From Natrialbaceae archaeon AArc-T1-2 (GTDB taxonomy: Archaea > Halobacteriota > Halobacteria > Halobacteriales > Natrialbaceae), in NCBI RefSeq assembly GCF_030273315.1, contig NZ_CP127174.1, positions 248,001 through 312,000 of the forward strand: a stretch of DNA of 64,000 bases, read 5' to 3'. The notes under the pieces are model-generated. The model was not told the origin of the DNA, did no database searches, and was given only the letters and a program-made list of their open reading frames with translations. The stretch's first letter is position 1; every line of letters starts with the position of its first letter. Shown here piece by piece: positions 52,287-61,232 of this stretch. The position numbers and the translations under genes were made by a program.

Positions 52287-54017
52287 CTAGGGGTTTCGAA
52301 GCGAGTCGGGACGGCGTTTCGACTCGGCGGTGGGGTCGTGTTCAGGCTGTAACCACGGGAGTGATCTGACTCGTGACGCTGCCCAGGACTGAACCCAGGA
52401 ACGAAGATCGATGACTCGGAGCTTGTGTCGGGCTGGCAAGCCGTGAACGTTCTCGAGGTCGGCCAGCGAGTGTCGATCCAGCTCGTACCGGTCGAAAAGC
52501 GTCGTCCGATCCGGCCACGGCGGTTCGAACGACGAAAGAAGCGGCACCTTCCGTCGAAAGAATCCCTCGATCTCGTTGAGCAACGTCATGTCGTGTGGTC
52601 GATCGGGCGGTCTGTGTCGCAACACGTCGCTGTCCAGTAGCTCACACGCCCGTAGGAACGTCTCCGTCGTCCGGTGTGCCGGTGGCGTTCGGAGGTGCCA
52701 GTCGATCAGTTCGCGGTCCGTCGCCAGAAACGACGTCACGAAATGATCGGACAAGTGGGTGTGAAACGGTACGGACGGCTGGTTGGCGATGCCACAGCAG
52801 CTCAACGCGTTCTGTGCGCCGTTTGCCCGCGATTTCCTGGCGTCGAACTCGTCGGCGACCGCTTCGCTGACGAACGCTTCCGGATCGACGTCGAACGACG
52901 TCCGGTCGGCGAGCTCGAGACTCGCCTCGCGACTGTAGCCGAACTTCTCGAGGAGGGTCTCGACGGGATCCGGATCGGGATCGAGTCGTCCGGTCGGAAC
53001 GCGTTTGCCGACGACGTCGACCGTCTCCGCTGCGGTGAAGTGGCCGCGAAAGAACGTATCACAGAGGAGTCCGTGATACATCGTCTCGGCGTCGATCTCG
53101 TCCGTGTAGCCGGCGTGGTGGATGTGCAACGATTCTTTGATCCCCTGTGAGTACCGAACCTTCGACTCGTCGGGACGGAGATAGCGCTCGTCGGGCGAAA
53201 AGGCCGTGTGATCCGTATCGTACTGGGAAGCGAGACACCTCGCGCCACGGACTTCCTGTGCGTCGGGCGATCCGACGGTGTAACTGTGTGCGATCTCGGG
53301 GAGCTGTGACAGGATGATTCGTGAATCGTACCCCGCCGACAGGAGCACGCCCTTTCGGCCGGGCAGTGAGCGTCGACGTTCGAGTGCGCGCTCGAGCCGG
53401 TCGGCGAGTTCGCCGACGTAATCGAACTCGGTCGGCTGATACCGAAACCGATCGAGCGAATCGACCGACGTCGGTGTGAGACGGCTGTCGATCGGGAGCC
53501 GACGTAGCTCCGTGACGGCCGTCTTCTCACCCAGCATCAACCCCAGATGCAGGAACTCGAGGATTCCGTCCCGATCGAACGTCGGCTTCGTGATGGTTCG
53601 AGCGACTTCGGCGGCGTCGGTTCCGAAGATCCGAACGTCCGGGTCGGTAGTATAGAAACACTCGCGTGAACGCACCGGATCAGTCACGACGAACGCGTCG
53701 CCGATCACCTCGTGGTCGAGTACGGCCAGGTACGACCCGTTGAGCCGTTCCAGCGCGTTTCGTCCATCTGTCTCGTACTGCTCGAGGAGCCACCGCGCCG
53801 CGTTCGAGTCGTCACCCGGCACGTACACCTCGCCCCAGATACAACAGCAACCGGCGTCGCCACTGTGGCAGGCGCTCCAGCCGGGCGTGCCGAGGTCGGG
53901 ATCTCTGAGTCCGACCGTGACGGTCGATCCGGCGAGCACCGCGTCGAACTCCTCGCGCGATCGGAACCGTTCGAACGCCTCGACGTCGCCGAACACGCCG
54001 AAGAGTTCCCTGTTCAT
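52287..54017 (-). CDS. Asparagine synthase-like protein lacking the glutaminase cysteine
   Basis: 576 residues. The N-terminal half (1-200) resembles a class II glutaminase but starts MNRELFGVFG and has no Cys at position 2, so ammonia release from glutamine should not occur. The C-terminal synthetase half has a pyrophosphatase-loop motif GVLLSAGYDSRI (about 223-234, in place of SGGxDS), then VGSPDAQEVRGARCLASQYD. It could use free ammonia or another amine to amidate a glycan or peptide acid through an adenylate. It is divergent from the deacetylase at 54260 and probably belongs to the glycan locus. Confidence 0.75.
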   Translation of the reverse strand: MNRELFGVFGDVEAFERFRSREEFDAVLAGSTVTVGLRDPDLGTPGWSACHSGDAGCCCIWGEVYVPGDDSNAARWLLEQYETDGRNALERLNGSYLAVLDHEVIGDAFVVTDPVRSRECFYTTDPDVRIFGTDAAEVARTITKPTFDRDGILEFLHLGLMLGEKTAVTELRRLPIDSRLTPTSVDSLDRFRYQPTEFDYVGELADRLERALERRRSLPGRKGVLLSAGYDSRIILSQLPEIAHSYTVGSPDAQEVRGARCLASQYDTDHTAFSPDERYLRPDESKVRYSQGIKESLHIHHAGYTDEIDAETMYHGLLCDTFFRGHFTAAETVDVVGKRVPTGRLDPDPDPVETLLEKFGYSREASLELADRTSFDVDPEAFVSEAVADEFDARKSRANGAQNALSCCGIANQPSVPFHTHLSDHFVTSFLATDRELIDWHLRTPPAHRTTETFLRACELLDSDVLRHRPPDRPHDMTLLNEIEGFFRRKVPLLSSFEPPWPDRTTLFDRYELDRHSLADLENVHGLPARHKLRVIDLRSWVQSWAASRVRSLPWLQPEHDPTAESKRRPDSLRNP

Positions 54018-54259
54018 ACGTGTCGATCACCCCGCAGCGGGCCTGTCTGATGGATGGGAATAACGGATTCGGTCATCGACAGAGCGCAATTCACGTAGCT
54101 CTCACCGACCCAGTGTCCCGAGGTCGTCTCAATAACTATGCCGTGGGTAAGCCTCGAGTGATCGCTTCCGCGGTGGCTCGATGGCCGACCGATACCCCGT
54201 CATCCGTCGACTATCGAATCTATAATAATGGTGTCACTGCCGATACCGTTGGTTCGCCA

Positions 54260-55600
54260 ATGTCACGAAAGCGTACGAGGCGGACGTTCCTCACGCTGTC
54301 GAGTGCGGCCGGCATCGCCGGAATGGCGGGCTGTGTGGGACTCGAGTCGAGCGCTGACGAACCGAACGGACAAAACGGCAACGAGACGGCGACCGGATCC
54401 GACTCGACAGGGTCCGATGAGTCGACCCCTGCGGCACTCGTCGACGGCGTGCCACCGCTCGAGACCGAGTACAACAGTCGTGAACAGTACGGCCAGCCGG
54501 GCGAGTCCCTCGACGACTTCAGCGACCTCGACGCCTGGGAGATCGTCCAGGGATCGGGCGAGCCGGACGAGGACGTCGTCTTCACGGGTGAGCAGAGTCT
54601 CAAGCTCGAGTCGGACGGTGACGAGACCATCGTCGCAGAACGCAGTCTCACGGGCGAGGATCTGACGGCGACCGATCTATCGATTGCGGTGCGAACGACG
54701 AACCCGCACAACGTGACGATCAACCTTCGCGTCGTCGACCAGTTCGGGAGCGCACGGGTGTACTCGCTTCGCGAGATCAGGTACCGCACGCCCGACGTCG
54801 GCTGGTTCCGGTCGAGCCCCGGTGTCTACGACGAAGACGAGCACGAACCCGCGATGGATTACCTCGATCGCCTCGAGATCCGGGTGCTTCACTCCACGGA
54901 CGGGGCGGAAGTCTGGGTCGACGACCTGCGAACCCACGACACACCCGACCAGGGATACGTCATGCTGGCCTGGGACGACGGCTTTCGTGACTACTACGAG
55001 ACCGCCGCGCCGTTACACGACGAGTACGGATTCCGGACGGTACAGGCACCCGTTCCCCGGTGGACGGAGCAGGGACGAGACGGGATCATGTCGGTCTCCG
55101 AGCTGCAGGAACGACAGGACGAAGGAGATCAGATCGTCGTCCACGGTACGCACGAACCGATTCACGAGTACGAGGACGAAGAACGGATCGAGGCACGCCT
55201 CGAGCGCGACAAACAGTGGTTCATCAACAACGACTTCGAGGGGGCGAACTACATCGTCTACCCGCACAACAGCTTCGACCGGACGAGTCTCGAGTACACG
55301 GCCGAGTACCACTACTGCGGCGGCTTCAATCAGGCTGGCGACGTCAACACGACGGGCGTCTACGGCTTCGACCCGCTGGTGCTTCCGCGGACGATCGGCC
55401 ACGACCTCGAGATTTCGAAACGGTGTGTCGACCTCGCGGCGGAGCACAACCAGTGTACGATCTTGAACTTCCATACGTTCGAGGCGGATAACACGATGCC
55501 CGAGGACGACTACGAGGCATTACTCGAGCACATAGACGACGCCGACGTGGAGGTCATCACCTTCGACGAGCTCTGGGAGCTGCGAGCGACCGCCGAGTGA
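54260..55600 (+). CDS. Polysaccharide-deacetylase-type Tat lipoprotein
   Basis: 446 residues from MSRKRTRRTFLTLSSAAGIA; the frame is open upstream. A Tat signal and lipobox (AGC, about 25) precede a Ser/Thr/Asp linker (30-65), a jelly-roll-like domain (about 75-220) and a NodB-like domain (about 225-446). The motif VMLAWDDGFRDYYE supplies the acidic pair, and VVHGTHEPIHEY supplies His residues. It could deacetylate or cleave a surface polysaccharide outside the cell. Closely related in order to the protein at 58794, which has lost these residues. Enzymatic identity is inferred. Confidence 0.75.
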   Translation: MSRKRTRRTFLTLSSAAGIAGMAGCVGLESSADEPNGQNGNETATGSDSTGSDESTPAALVDGVPPLETEYNSREQYGQPGESLDDFSDLDAWEIVQGSGEPDEDVVFTGEQSLKLESDGDETIVAERSLTGEDLTATDLSIAVRTTNPHNVTINLRVVDQFGSARVYSLREIRYRTPDVGWFRSSPGVYDEDEHEPAMDYLDRLEIRVLHSTDGAEVWVDDLRTHDTPDQGYVMLAWDDGFRDYYETAAPLHDEYGFRTVQAPVPRWTEQGRDGIMSVSELQERQDEGDQIVVHGTHEPIHEYEDEERIEARLERDKQWFINNDFEGANYIVYPHNSFDRTSLEYTAEYHYCGGFNQAGDVNTTGVYGFDPLVLPRTIGHDLEISKRCVDLAAEHNQCTILNFHTFEADNTMPEDDYEALLEHIDDADVEVITFDELWELRATAE

Positions 55601-55708
55601 CTGTGTTACTGCCACACTCGCAATCGACTCCGTTCTAATTTATCAGACGTGCTGGTTCGGGTGTCGAGGCCGTTCGTTGGTACCGAAAAGCGACGCGAGA
55701 CGGCGAGT

Positions 55709-56845
55709 TCACCGGACGCCGTGGCGTTGGTAGAACCGTCGGATGCGATCGTCGGTCAGCAACGGCCCATGGACCTGGATCGATTTGAGCCCGGGATAGC
55801 TGTTCGCCTCGATGACGGTGAACGACCCATCGTCGGTGACGATGAGATCCCAGCCGACGTACGGAACGAACGAACAGGCGTCTGCGATCTCGAGCAGCCG
55901 CTCTCGGATTCGACGCCAGCCGGGAATCCGTGTTCCCTCGATCGGTGTCCCGGTGTCGGGATGGGACGTATGCCAGGTGACGTCGTCACTGTCGGCGTCC
56001 GGTAGCTGTCCACCGGCACCGAGATCGCCCGTCCCGAGGTCGACGAGCGCGGAGAGCCCGCCCTGAGAGAAGTTATCGAGCGGGGCGGATCGCTCCGTTC
56101 CGATTCGGTGAATCGCGGCGGCGACGAACGGCTCGCCGGCTGCCTCGTCGTACATCGTAACGACGCGAACAGTATTCGGCGTCGACGGATATAGCTCGGC
56201 CGCGAACGACCCCTGTTCGACGAACTCGCAGACGAGGTACTCTTCGAGGTCCGAGACCAGCGACCGGAGCTCGCCTCCGGTGTAGTGGTCGCCGTTTACC
56301 CGATAGCCGTCGTCGGTTCGTCGACACAGAAGGACGTTGTTTCCGCCGCCGCCGTGTGTCCACTTGAGAACCAATCGCGGCTCGTTTTCGAGCCGTTCGA
56401 CGACGCGCTGGGCGGCGTTGCGCGTGTCAGACGACTGCTCGGAACGGCCACCGGCTGGCTCGAGAGCGGTCGGACCGCCGTCGGCTATCTCCAGGCGGGA
56501 CCCTCGCTCGTCGACCGGATGAAACGCGCCGTCACGAACCATCCCGTAGACGGCCATTCGGTGGTCGTCGAACGGCTGCATCACGCGATGAAAGAGGAGT
56601 TTGTTCGACAGCGCGACCGACCAGGTACCGTTGATCCGTTTCGTCCGTACGTATCGCTGGTAGTCGCTCACGTAGTCCCGGTAGGTATCCTCCTCGAGGT
56701 CGTAGAGAACGTCGGACCGGCTCAAGAACCCGCGACGCCAGAGCCAGAGCCGACGACGGATCGGACGCGTGATCGGGCTCTCTCTCTCGGTTTCCGTGAG
56801 TCCCTGTACTCCTTTGACCGTGTGATAGAGCTCTCGAACGTTCAT
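55709..56845 (-). CDS. Sugar-transfer-associated ATP-grasp enzyme
   Basis: 378 residues. N-terminal helical part (LYHTVKGVQGLTETERESPI, RRRLWLWRRGFLSRSDVL) then ATP-grasp: a nucleotide-binding loop in VLKWTHGGGGNNVLLCRR, EYLVCEFVEQGSFAAELYPS, and late metal ligands in YVGWDLIVTDDGSFTVIEAN. This fits the ATP-grasp_ST group, associated with glycosyltransferases in polysaccharide loci. It probably ligates an amino acid or phosphosugar acid. It is transcribed toward the deacetylase gene. Confidence 0.75.
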   Translation of the reverse strand: MNVRELYHTVKGVQGLTETERESPITRPIRRRLWLWRRGFLSRSDVLYDLEEDTYRDYVSDYQRYVRTKRINGTWSVALSNKLLFHRVMQPFDDHRMAVYGMVRDGAFHPVDERGSRLEIADGGPTALEPAGGRSEQSSDTRNAAQRVVERLENEPRLVLKWTHGGGGNNVLLCRRTDDGYRVNGDHYTGGELRSLVSDLEEYLVCEFVEQGSFAAELYPSTPNTVRVVTMYDEAAGEPFVAAAIHRIGTERSAPLDNFSQGGLSALVDLGTGDLGAGGQLPDADSDDVTWHTSHPDTGTPIEGTRIPGWRRIRERLLEIADACSFVPYVGWDLIVTDDGSFTVIEANSYPGLKSIQVHGPLLTDDRIRRFYQRHGVR

Positions 56846-56920
56846 CGTCGGGACTGTCCAGTCGTCGATGTTAGTTATCGATCCGTCAAGACCGTTGCAG
56901 GGAAGCGGAACGGGTGTCCT

Positions 56921-57166
56921 CTACACCGTCGAGTCGGTGTCGATGACGATCTGATCGCCCATCGTTTTGACCCGACTCACGGGAATCCGGACCCGACCGT
57001 CGTCGGTCTCTGTCGCTCCCGTCGACGAGCGTTCCGGATCGACGACGAGGTCACAGAGTCTGCCAGATTCACGGTCCATCGTGACGTCGTATAGCGTCCC
57101 AACGGTCGTGCCGTCAGTTCCAACGATCGACATTCCCTGAAGGTTCCGGGCCAGAACGGCATTCAT
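56921..57166 (-). CDS. PRC-barrel domain protein
   Basis: 81 residues, MNAVLARNLQGMSIVGTDGT..., the PRC-barrel fold: GMSIVGTDGTTVGTLYDVTM, GRLCDLVVDPE and VRIPVSRVKTMGDQIVIDTD. In archaea these small proteins are linked to cell-division machinery and RNA processing, with CdpB-type members among them; this copy's role is open. It sits within the glycan locus. Confidence 0.85.
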   Translation of the reverse strand: MNAVLARNLQGMSIVGTDGTTVGTLYDVTMDRESGRLCDLVVDPERSSTGATETDDGRVRIPVSRVKTMGDQIVIDTDSTV

Positions 57167-57618
57167 ACGATCACGGTGGTCTCACTATCCATTAAATTCG
57201 TGAGGTCGTTGCATTCGTGAAACCGTTTCACCTGCGCCCCGGAGACCGGAGACGGCACTCGAGGACGTCGCCGTGGCGTGGTGACGATGAGGCGCTGACA
57301 GCCGACGTCACGTCGAAGCTACTGATCGAGCGTTGCAACCGTTTATCGTCAGTATAACTATCCCGTAACCGCCGAATTACTCATCTGGCGGGAACGGACG
57401 ACCGTCGTGCCGACGGCGTCTGTCGGATGAGATAGCCATCCCGTCGACAGGTAGAGACCAACCCAACCCAACGTCAGGTTCGAATCCGATCTCTATCCAC
57501 CCTTCCCCACCCACCCCTATCCATCGTTTATCGGCATCGTCGAATCGCGTATCAGCATTCGCCACCTGCTCGCTCGAGCGACGAAACCGCGCCGATACCA
57601 GAGCCCTTCGTATCCGAA
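57167..57618. other. 452-bp gap with pyrimidine-rich tract
   Basis: No gene is recognised. A tract at about 57448-57525 is very rich in C and A on the plus strand (ACCAACCCAACCCAACG; CCACCCTTCCCCACCCACCC). TATA-like GTTTATCGTCAGTATAAC lies at about 57340-57357. A T-loop-like GGTTCGAATCC at 57477-57487 is not part of a tRNA. Confidence 0.5.
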
Positions 57619-58626
57619 CTACGATACCGACGTCGGCGTAGCCGCGAGCATGCGACGGGAGAGCGTACTCCAGCTCACCACAACCACGACCGCGAGGATT
57701 GCGATCGTCGCAACGACCGGGAGCGGTCGACGTCGGATTCCAGTGCCGACGGCCCAACAGACGCCGGGTACGTGTCGCAGCGACACCGACGCCGCTTGCG
57801 CGTGCCACAGCCCACGAGCGAGCCGTCCGTCGGCGAAGTACCGCTTCGCGAGGATGAGTTCGTGTGTCGATCTGATATCGTAGCCCGCCGCTTCGAACCG
57901 CTCGACGTCCGCTTCGTACGCCGTCAGATACTGCTCGCTTGCGTTCGCGATAACGTCCGCCGGCGGATGGCCAGTCTCCGCACGGCGGACGAGTGGTTCG
58001 TCGACGTAGGCGAGTTTGCCGTACTCGAGCACCCGAAGGCAAAACTCCGGATCCTGGAATCGATCGAGCGTCTCGTCGAAGCCGCCGGCTTCCCTGGCGA
58101 CGCTCGTCCGAACGAGCAGCGTCGAGCCAGCGCCCGGCTGAACGTTGTCCGCGAGGACCTCGCCGACCAGTTCGTCGCCGCCTTCTCTCGTCGGTTCTGC
58201 GTCACCGCGGGCGAGTACGGACGCGGCGACCGACCGTACCGTTCCGCTCGTTCCCGACAGCTCGTGAGCCGAGTCACAGTAGACGCCGACCCAGTCGTCT
58301 GAACGACCCTCGAGGGCGGCGAGTTGCCGTTCGAGCTTCGCGGGGTGCCACTCGTCGTCGGAGTCGAGGAAAGCGACGTACTCGCCGTGTGCGTGTTCGA
58401 TACCCGTGTTCCGGGCGACGTTCGCCCCTCGGTTCGTCGCGTGGACGATCGGCCGAACTCGCGGATCATCGTAGGTTTCGAGGACGGCCTCGGTCTCGTC
58501 GGTCGAGCCGTCGTCGACGACGATCACCTCGAGGTCGTCTACCGTCTGCTGGAGTGCGCTGTCGATCGCACGAGGGAGCGTCGCCGCTCTGTTGTACGTC
58601 GGAATCACTACGCTGACGAGAGTCAT
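57619..58626 (-). CDS. Family 2 glycosyltransferase
   Basis: 335 residues. GT-A fold motifs: VSVVIPTYNRAATLPRAIDS, DDLEVIVVDDGSTDETE, ATNRGANVARNTGIEHAHGE and VAFLDSDDEWHP (DxD-like metal site). A C-terminal helix (about 300-322) suggests membrane anchoring. It should transfer a sugar from an NDP or lipid-linked donor in surface-glycan assembly. Start is fixed by the MTLVSVVIP N-terminus. Confidence 0.9.
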   Translation of the reverse strand: MTLVSVVIPTYNRAATLPRAIDSALQQTVDDLEVIVVDDGSTDETEAVLETYDDPRVRPIVHATNRGANVARNTGIEHAHGEYVAFLDSDDEWHPAKLERQLAALEGRSDDWVGVYCDSAHELSGTSGTVRSVAASVLARGDAEPTREGGDELVGEVLADNVQPGAGSTLLVRTSVAREAGGFDETLDRFQDPEFCLRVLEYGKLAYVDEPLVRRAETGHPPADVIANASEQYLTAYEADVERFEAAGYDIRSTHELILAKRYFADGRLARGLWHAQAASVSLRHVPGVCWAVGTGIRRRPLPVVATIAILAVVVVVSWSTLSRRMLAATPTSVS

Positions 58627-58793
58627 CTCCCGGCGAGTTTTTCGACGGATCAGATTATTATCGCGTGTATAACTGGCCGTTCATCACGTCCGCGTCCCTC
58701 GTCTCGTGCCGGCCGGAAGACAGCGGTCATCCAATCGGAGCGGCCGTACTAAGAGCCGTATAAGAAAGACCGAACGGTCCGTCGACGCGGCCG

Positions 58794-60071
58794 ATGACGA
58801 CCAGAAACCGACGATCGTTCGTATCTGCGGTCGCAACGACCGGAACGATCGGCCTTGCGGGCTGTCTCTCGAGCGTTCGCGAGTGGCGCGGTGGGGACGG
58901 TGAGCCGACGGAAACCCGGTCGCCCTCCCCAGAGGGCGACGACGGAGATAACACCACGGACGACTCGGAGCGCCCCGGAGAGCAGATCGACGCCTTCGAG
59001 ACGCTCGACGACTGGACCGCGATGATCGACGCCGGCGACCTCGAGGCCGAGACGGACGATTCGTACACGGGATCGCAGTCGGCCCGTCTCAGGGCGGACG
59101 AAGAGACGGAGTACGCTGCCATCTACAGGACGATCACCGGCGGGATGGATCTGACCGACGCGAACCTCTCGCTCGCGGTCAATTTCGCCGGCCGCGATCA
59201 GCTTACGCTCACGCTCGAGTTGTTCGCTCCGAACTCGCGTGCCACACACGTCATGCGTCGGACGCTCACGGGACCGACCGATCGATGGGTACGCGTCGAC
59301 TTCGGAACTAGCCGGATCGACGGCCAGCCCGATCTCGCCGACGTCCGCGAGATTCGGGTGACGGCCCGGCGTCGCGGCGACCTGACCGGTCCGATCGATT
59401 GTCGGATCGACGACCTCCGTGCGGTCGGCCGCCCCGGGACGGGACGGGTCGTGTTGCTGTTCGACGGGACACTCGAGAGCCACTACACGCACGCGTTCGA
59501 CCTCATGACGGAGTACGGCTATGCGGGTGTCGAGGCAGTCATCCACGAGGCCGTCGGCGAGACGCGCAACGGCAGACTCACGATCGATCAGCTCCACGAG
59601 CTGGACGACGCCGGCTGGGATATGGCTTCCCGTCCCCGAACGGGCGCGCAGTTTCTCTATGCGTATCCGCCCGACGAACAGGAAACGCTGATCCGACGGA
59701 ACAAGTCCTTCCTCGAGAGCCGCGGGTTCGAAGACGGTGCGAAACACTTCGTCACGCCGCGAAACGTACTCGGACCGAACTCGATCGATTTCGTCAGAGA
59801 GCACCACGAGCAGGCCTTCCGGTTCGGCGGCGGGCCAAACGCGATGCCGCTTACGGATCCCCACAACGTCGGGTTCTTCGCCGGGGACGGCGGTGACGAG
59901 ACGAAAGCGTACATCGACTACGCCGCCGAGTACGGTCAGCTCGCCGTTTTGCACTTCGAGCACATCGGCGCAGACGGTACGAGCGAACGGGCGTTCGAGG
60001 ATCTGCTCGCGTACATCGACGACCGAAACGTCGAGGTCGGTACCGCGACGGACCTGCTCGAAGGAGCATGA
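58794..60071 (+). CDS. Catalytically degenerate NodB-like Tat lipoprotein
   Basis: 425 residues. The N-terminus MTTRNRRSFVSAVATTGTIG and lipobox (LAGC) give a lipoprotein; a jelly-roll-like domain (about 60-215) and a NodB-like barrel (about 218-425) follow in the same order as the protein at 54260. The motif that should be DDG reads VLLFDGTLESH, so only one Asp remains, and the H-x-x-x-H region reads MASRPRTGAQF without His. It probably binds a glycan without hydrolysing it, or regulates the active paralogues. It is followed after 67 bp by a glycosyltransferase gene. Confidence 0.75.
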   Translation: MTTRNRRSFVSAVATTGTIGLAGCLSSVREWRGGDGEPTETRSPSPEGDDGDNTTDDSERPGEQIDAFETLDDWTAMIDAGDLEAETDDSYTGSQSARLRADEETEYAAIYRTITGGMDLTDANLSLAVNFAGRDQLTLTLELFAPNSRATHVMRRTLTGPTDRWVRVDFGTSRIDGQPDLADVREIRVTARRRGDLTGPIDCRIDDLRAVGRPGTGRVVLLFDGTLESHYTHAFDLMTEYGYAGVEAVIHEAVGETRNGRLTIDQLHELDDAGWDMASRPRTGAQFLYAYPPDEQETLIRRNKSFLESRGFEDGAKHFVTPRNVLGPNSIDFVREHHEQAFRFGGGPNAMPLTDPHNVGFFAGDGGDETKAYIDYAAEYGQLAVLHFEHIGADGTSERAFEDLLAYIDDRNVEVGTATDLLEGA

Positions 60072-60138
60072 CCGGGGCGGACGACGGGTCGGTCGGGGCG
60101 ATCGATCGCGATACCGAAACAGGGGGTGTCGGCGACTG

Positions 60139-61197
60139 ATGTACCGGGGTTCGACCGTCGGCGTCGTGATGCCAGCCTACAACGAGGCGGGGTTCGTCGG
60201 CGACGTCGTCCGCGAGATGCCCGACTACGTCGATCGGATCTACGCGATCGACGACCGATCGACGGACGACACCTGGAACGAGATACACGAGGCCGCACGC
60301 GAGGATGCGACCGCTGTCGACCGCCACCACGGCGAGGACGTCGGACCGCTCGTCTCCGACGGCGGGACGTCTTCGCTCGCGTCACGGGCCGCAGTTTCCG
60401 ACCCGATCGGCCGGGTCGTCCCGATCCAGCACCGGGAAAACCGCGGGGCCGGCGGTGCGATCAAGACCGGGTATCTCGCCGCACGCGAGGACGGGATGGA
60501 CGTGACGGTGACCGTCGACGCGGACGGACAAATGGATCTCACCCAGATGTCACGGCTGCTCGATCCGATCGTCGAGGGCGAGGCCGACTACGCGAAGGGT
60601 AACCGACTCCTCTCGAAAGAGTACCGAGCGGCGATGCCTCGGTTCCGGTTCGTCGGGAACGCGACGTTGACGTTCCTGACGAAGATCGCCGCCGGCTACT
60701 GGAAGACGATGGACCCACAGAACGGCTACACGGCGATCTCTCACGACGCGCTCGAGGCGATCGACCTCGAGAACCTCTACGAGTACTACGGCTACTGTAA
60801 CGACCTGCTGGTGAAGCTGAACGTCCACGGGATGCGCGTCGCCGACGTGGCGATGCCGGCCGTCTACGGCGAGGAGACCTCGAGTATCCAGTACACACAG
60901 TACGTTCCGAAGGTTTCGGCGATGTTACTGCGAAACTTCCTGTGGCGGCTGAAGACGAAGTATCTCGTGGTGGATTTCCACCCGCTCGCACTGTTTTATC
61001 TCGTCGGAGCCGCGACGGCTGCAGTGAGCGTTCTCGGCGCAGGTCTGGCACTGATTGGGACGATCTCGGGCGTCGGCCTCCCGTCCGTCCAGGGGTCGAC
61101 GAGCTTGCTGCTTTTCGTCGCCGGCGTCGTTCTGTTGCTGTTTGCGATGGTGTTTGACATGGCCGAAAGCGAACATCTGGAGACCCGGGTCCAGTAG
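60139..61197 (+). CDS. Family 2 glycosyltransferase with C-terminal membrane helices
   Basis: 352 residues from MYRGSTVGVVMPAYNEAGFV; the frame is open upstream. GT-A motifs VGVVMPAYNEAGF, YAIDDRSTDDTWNE, RENRGAGGAIKTGYLAARED and VTVDADGQMDL are clear, with a DPQNGYTAISHDALEAIDLE acceptor region. Two C-terminal helices (about 285-345) suggest a dolichol-phosphate sugar synthase-like or polyprenyl-linked enzyme. It is convergent with the flippase gene. Confidence 0.9.
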   Translation: MYRGSTVGVVMPAYNEAGFVGDVVREMPDYVDRIYAIDDRSTDDTWNEIHEAAREDATAVDRHHGEDVGPLVSDGGTSSLASRAAVSDPIGRVVPIQHRENRGAGGAIKTGYLAAREDGMDVTVTVDADGQMDLTQMSRLLDPIVEGEADYAKGNRLLSKEYRAAMPRFRFVGNATLTFLTKIAAGYWKTMDPQNGYTAISHDALEAIDLENLYEYYGYCNDLLVKLNVHGMRVADVAMPAVYGEETSSIQYTQYVPKVSAMLLRNFLWRLKTKYLVVDFHPLALFYLVGAATAAVSVLGAGLALIGTISGVGLPSVQGSTSLLLFVAGVVLLLFAMVFDMAESEHLETRVQ

Positions 61198-61232
61198 TAT
61201 CGAACCGTTTCGGCCGAGTCTTCTCTGCGCCG

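Noticed and set aside
57477-57487. GGTTCGAATCC resembling a tRNA T-loop
   Set aside because: The flanking bases do not pair as a T stem and no acceptor or anticodon arm can be found.
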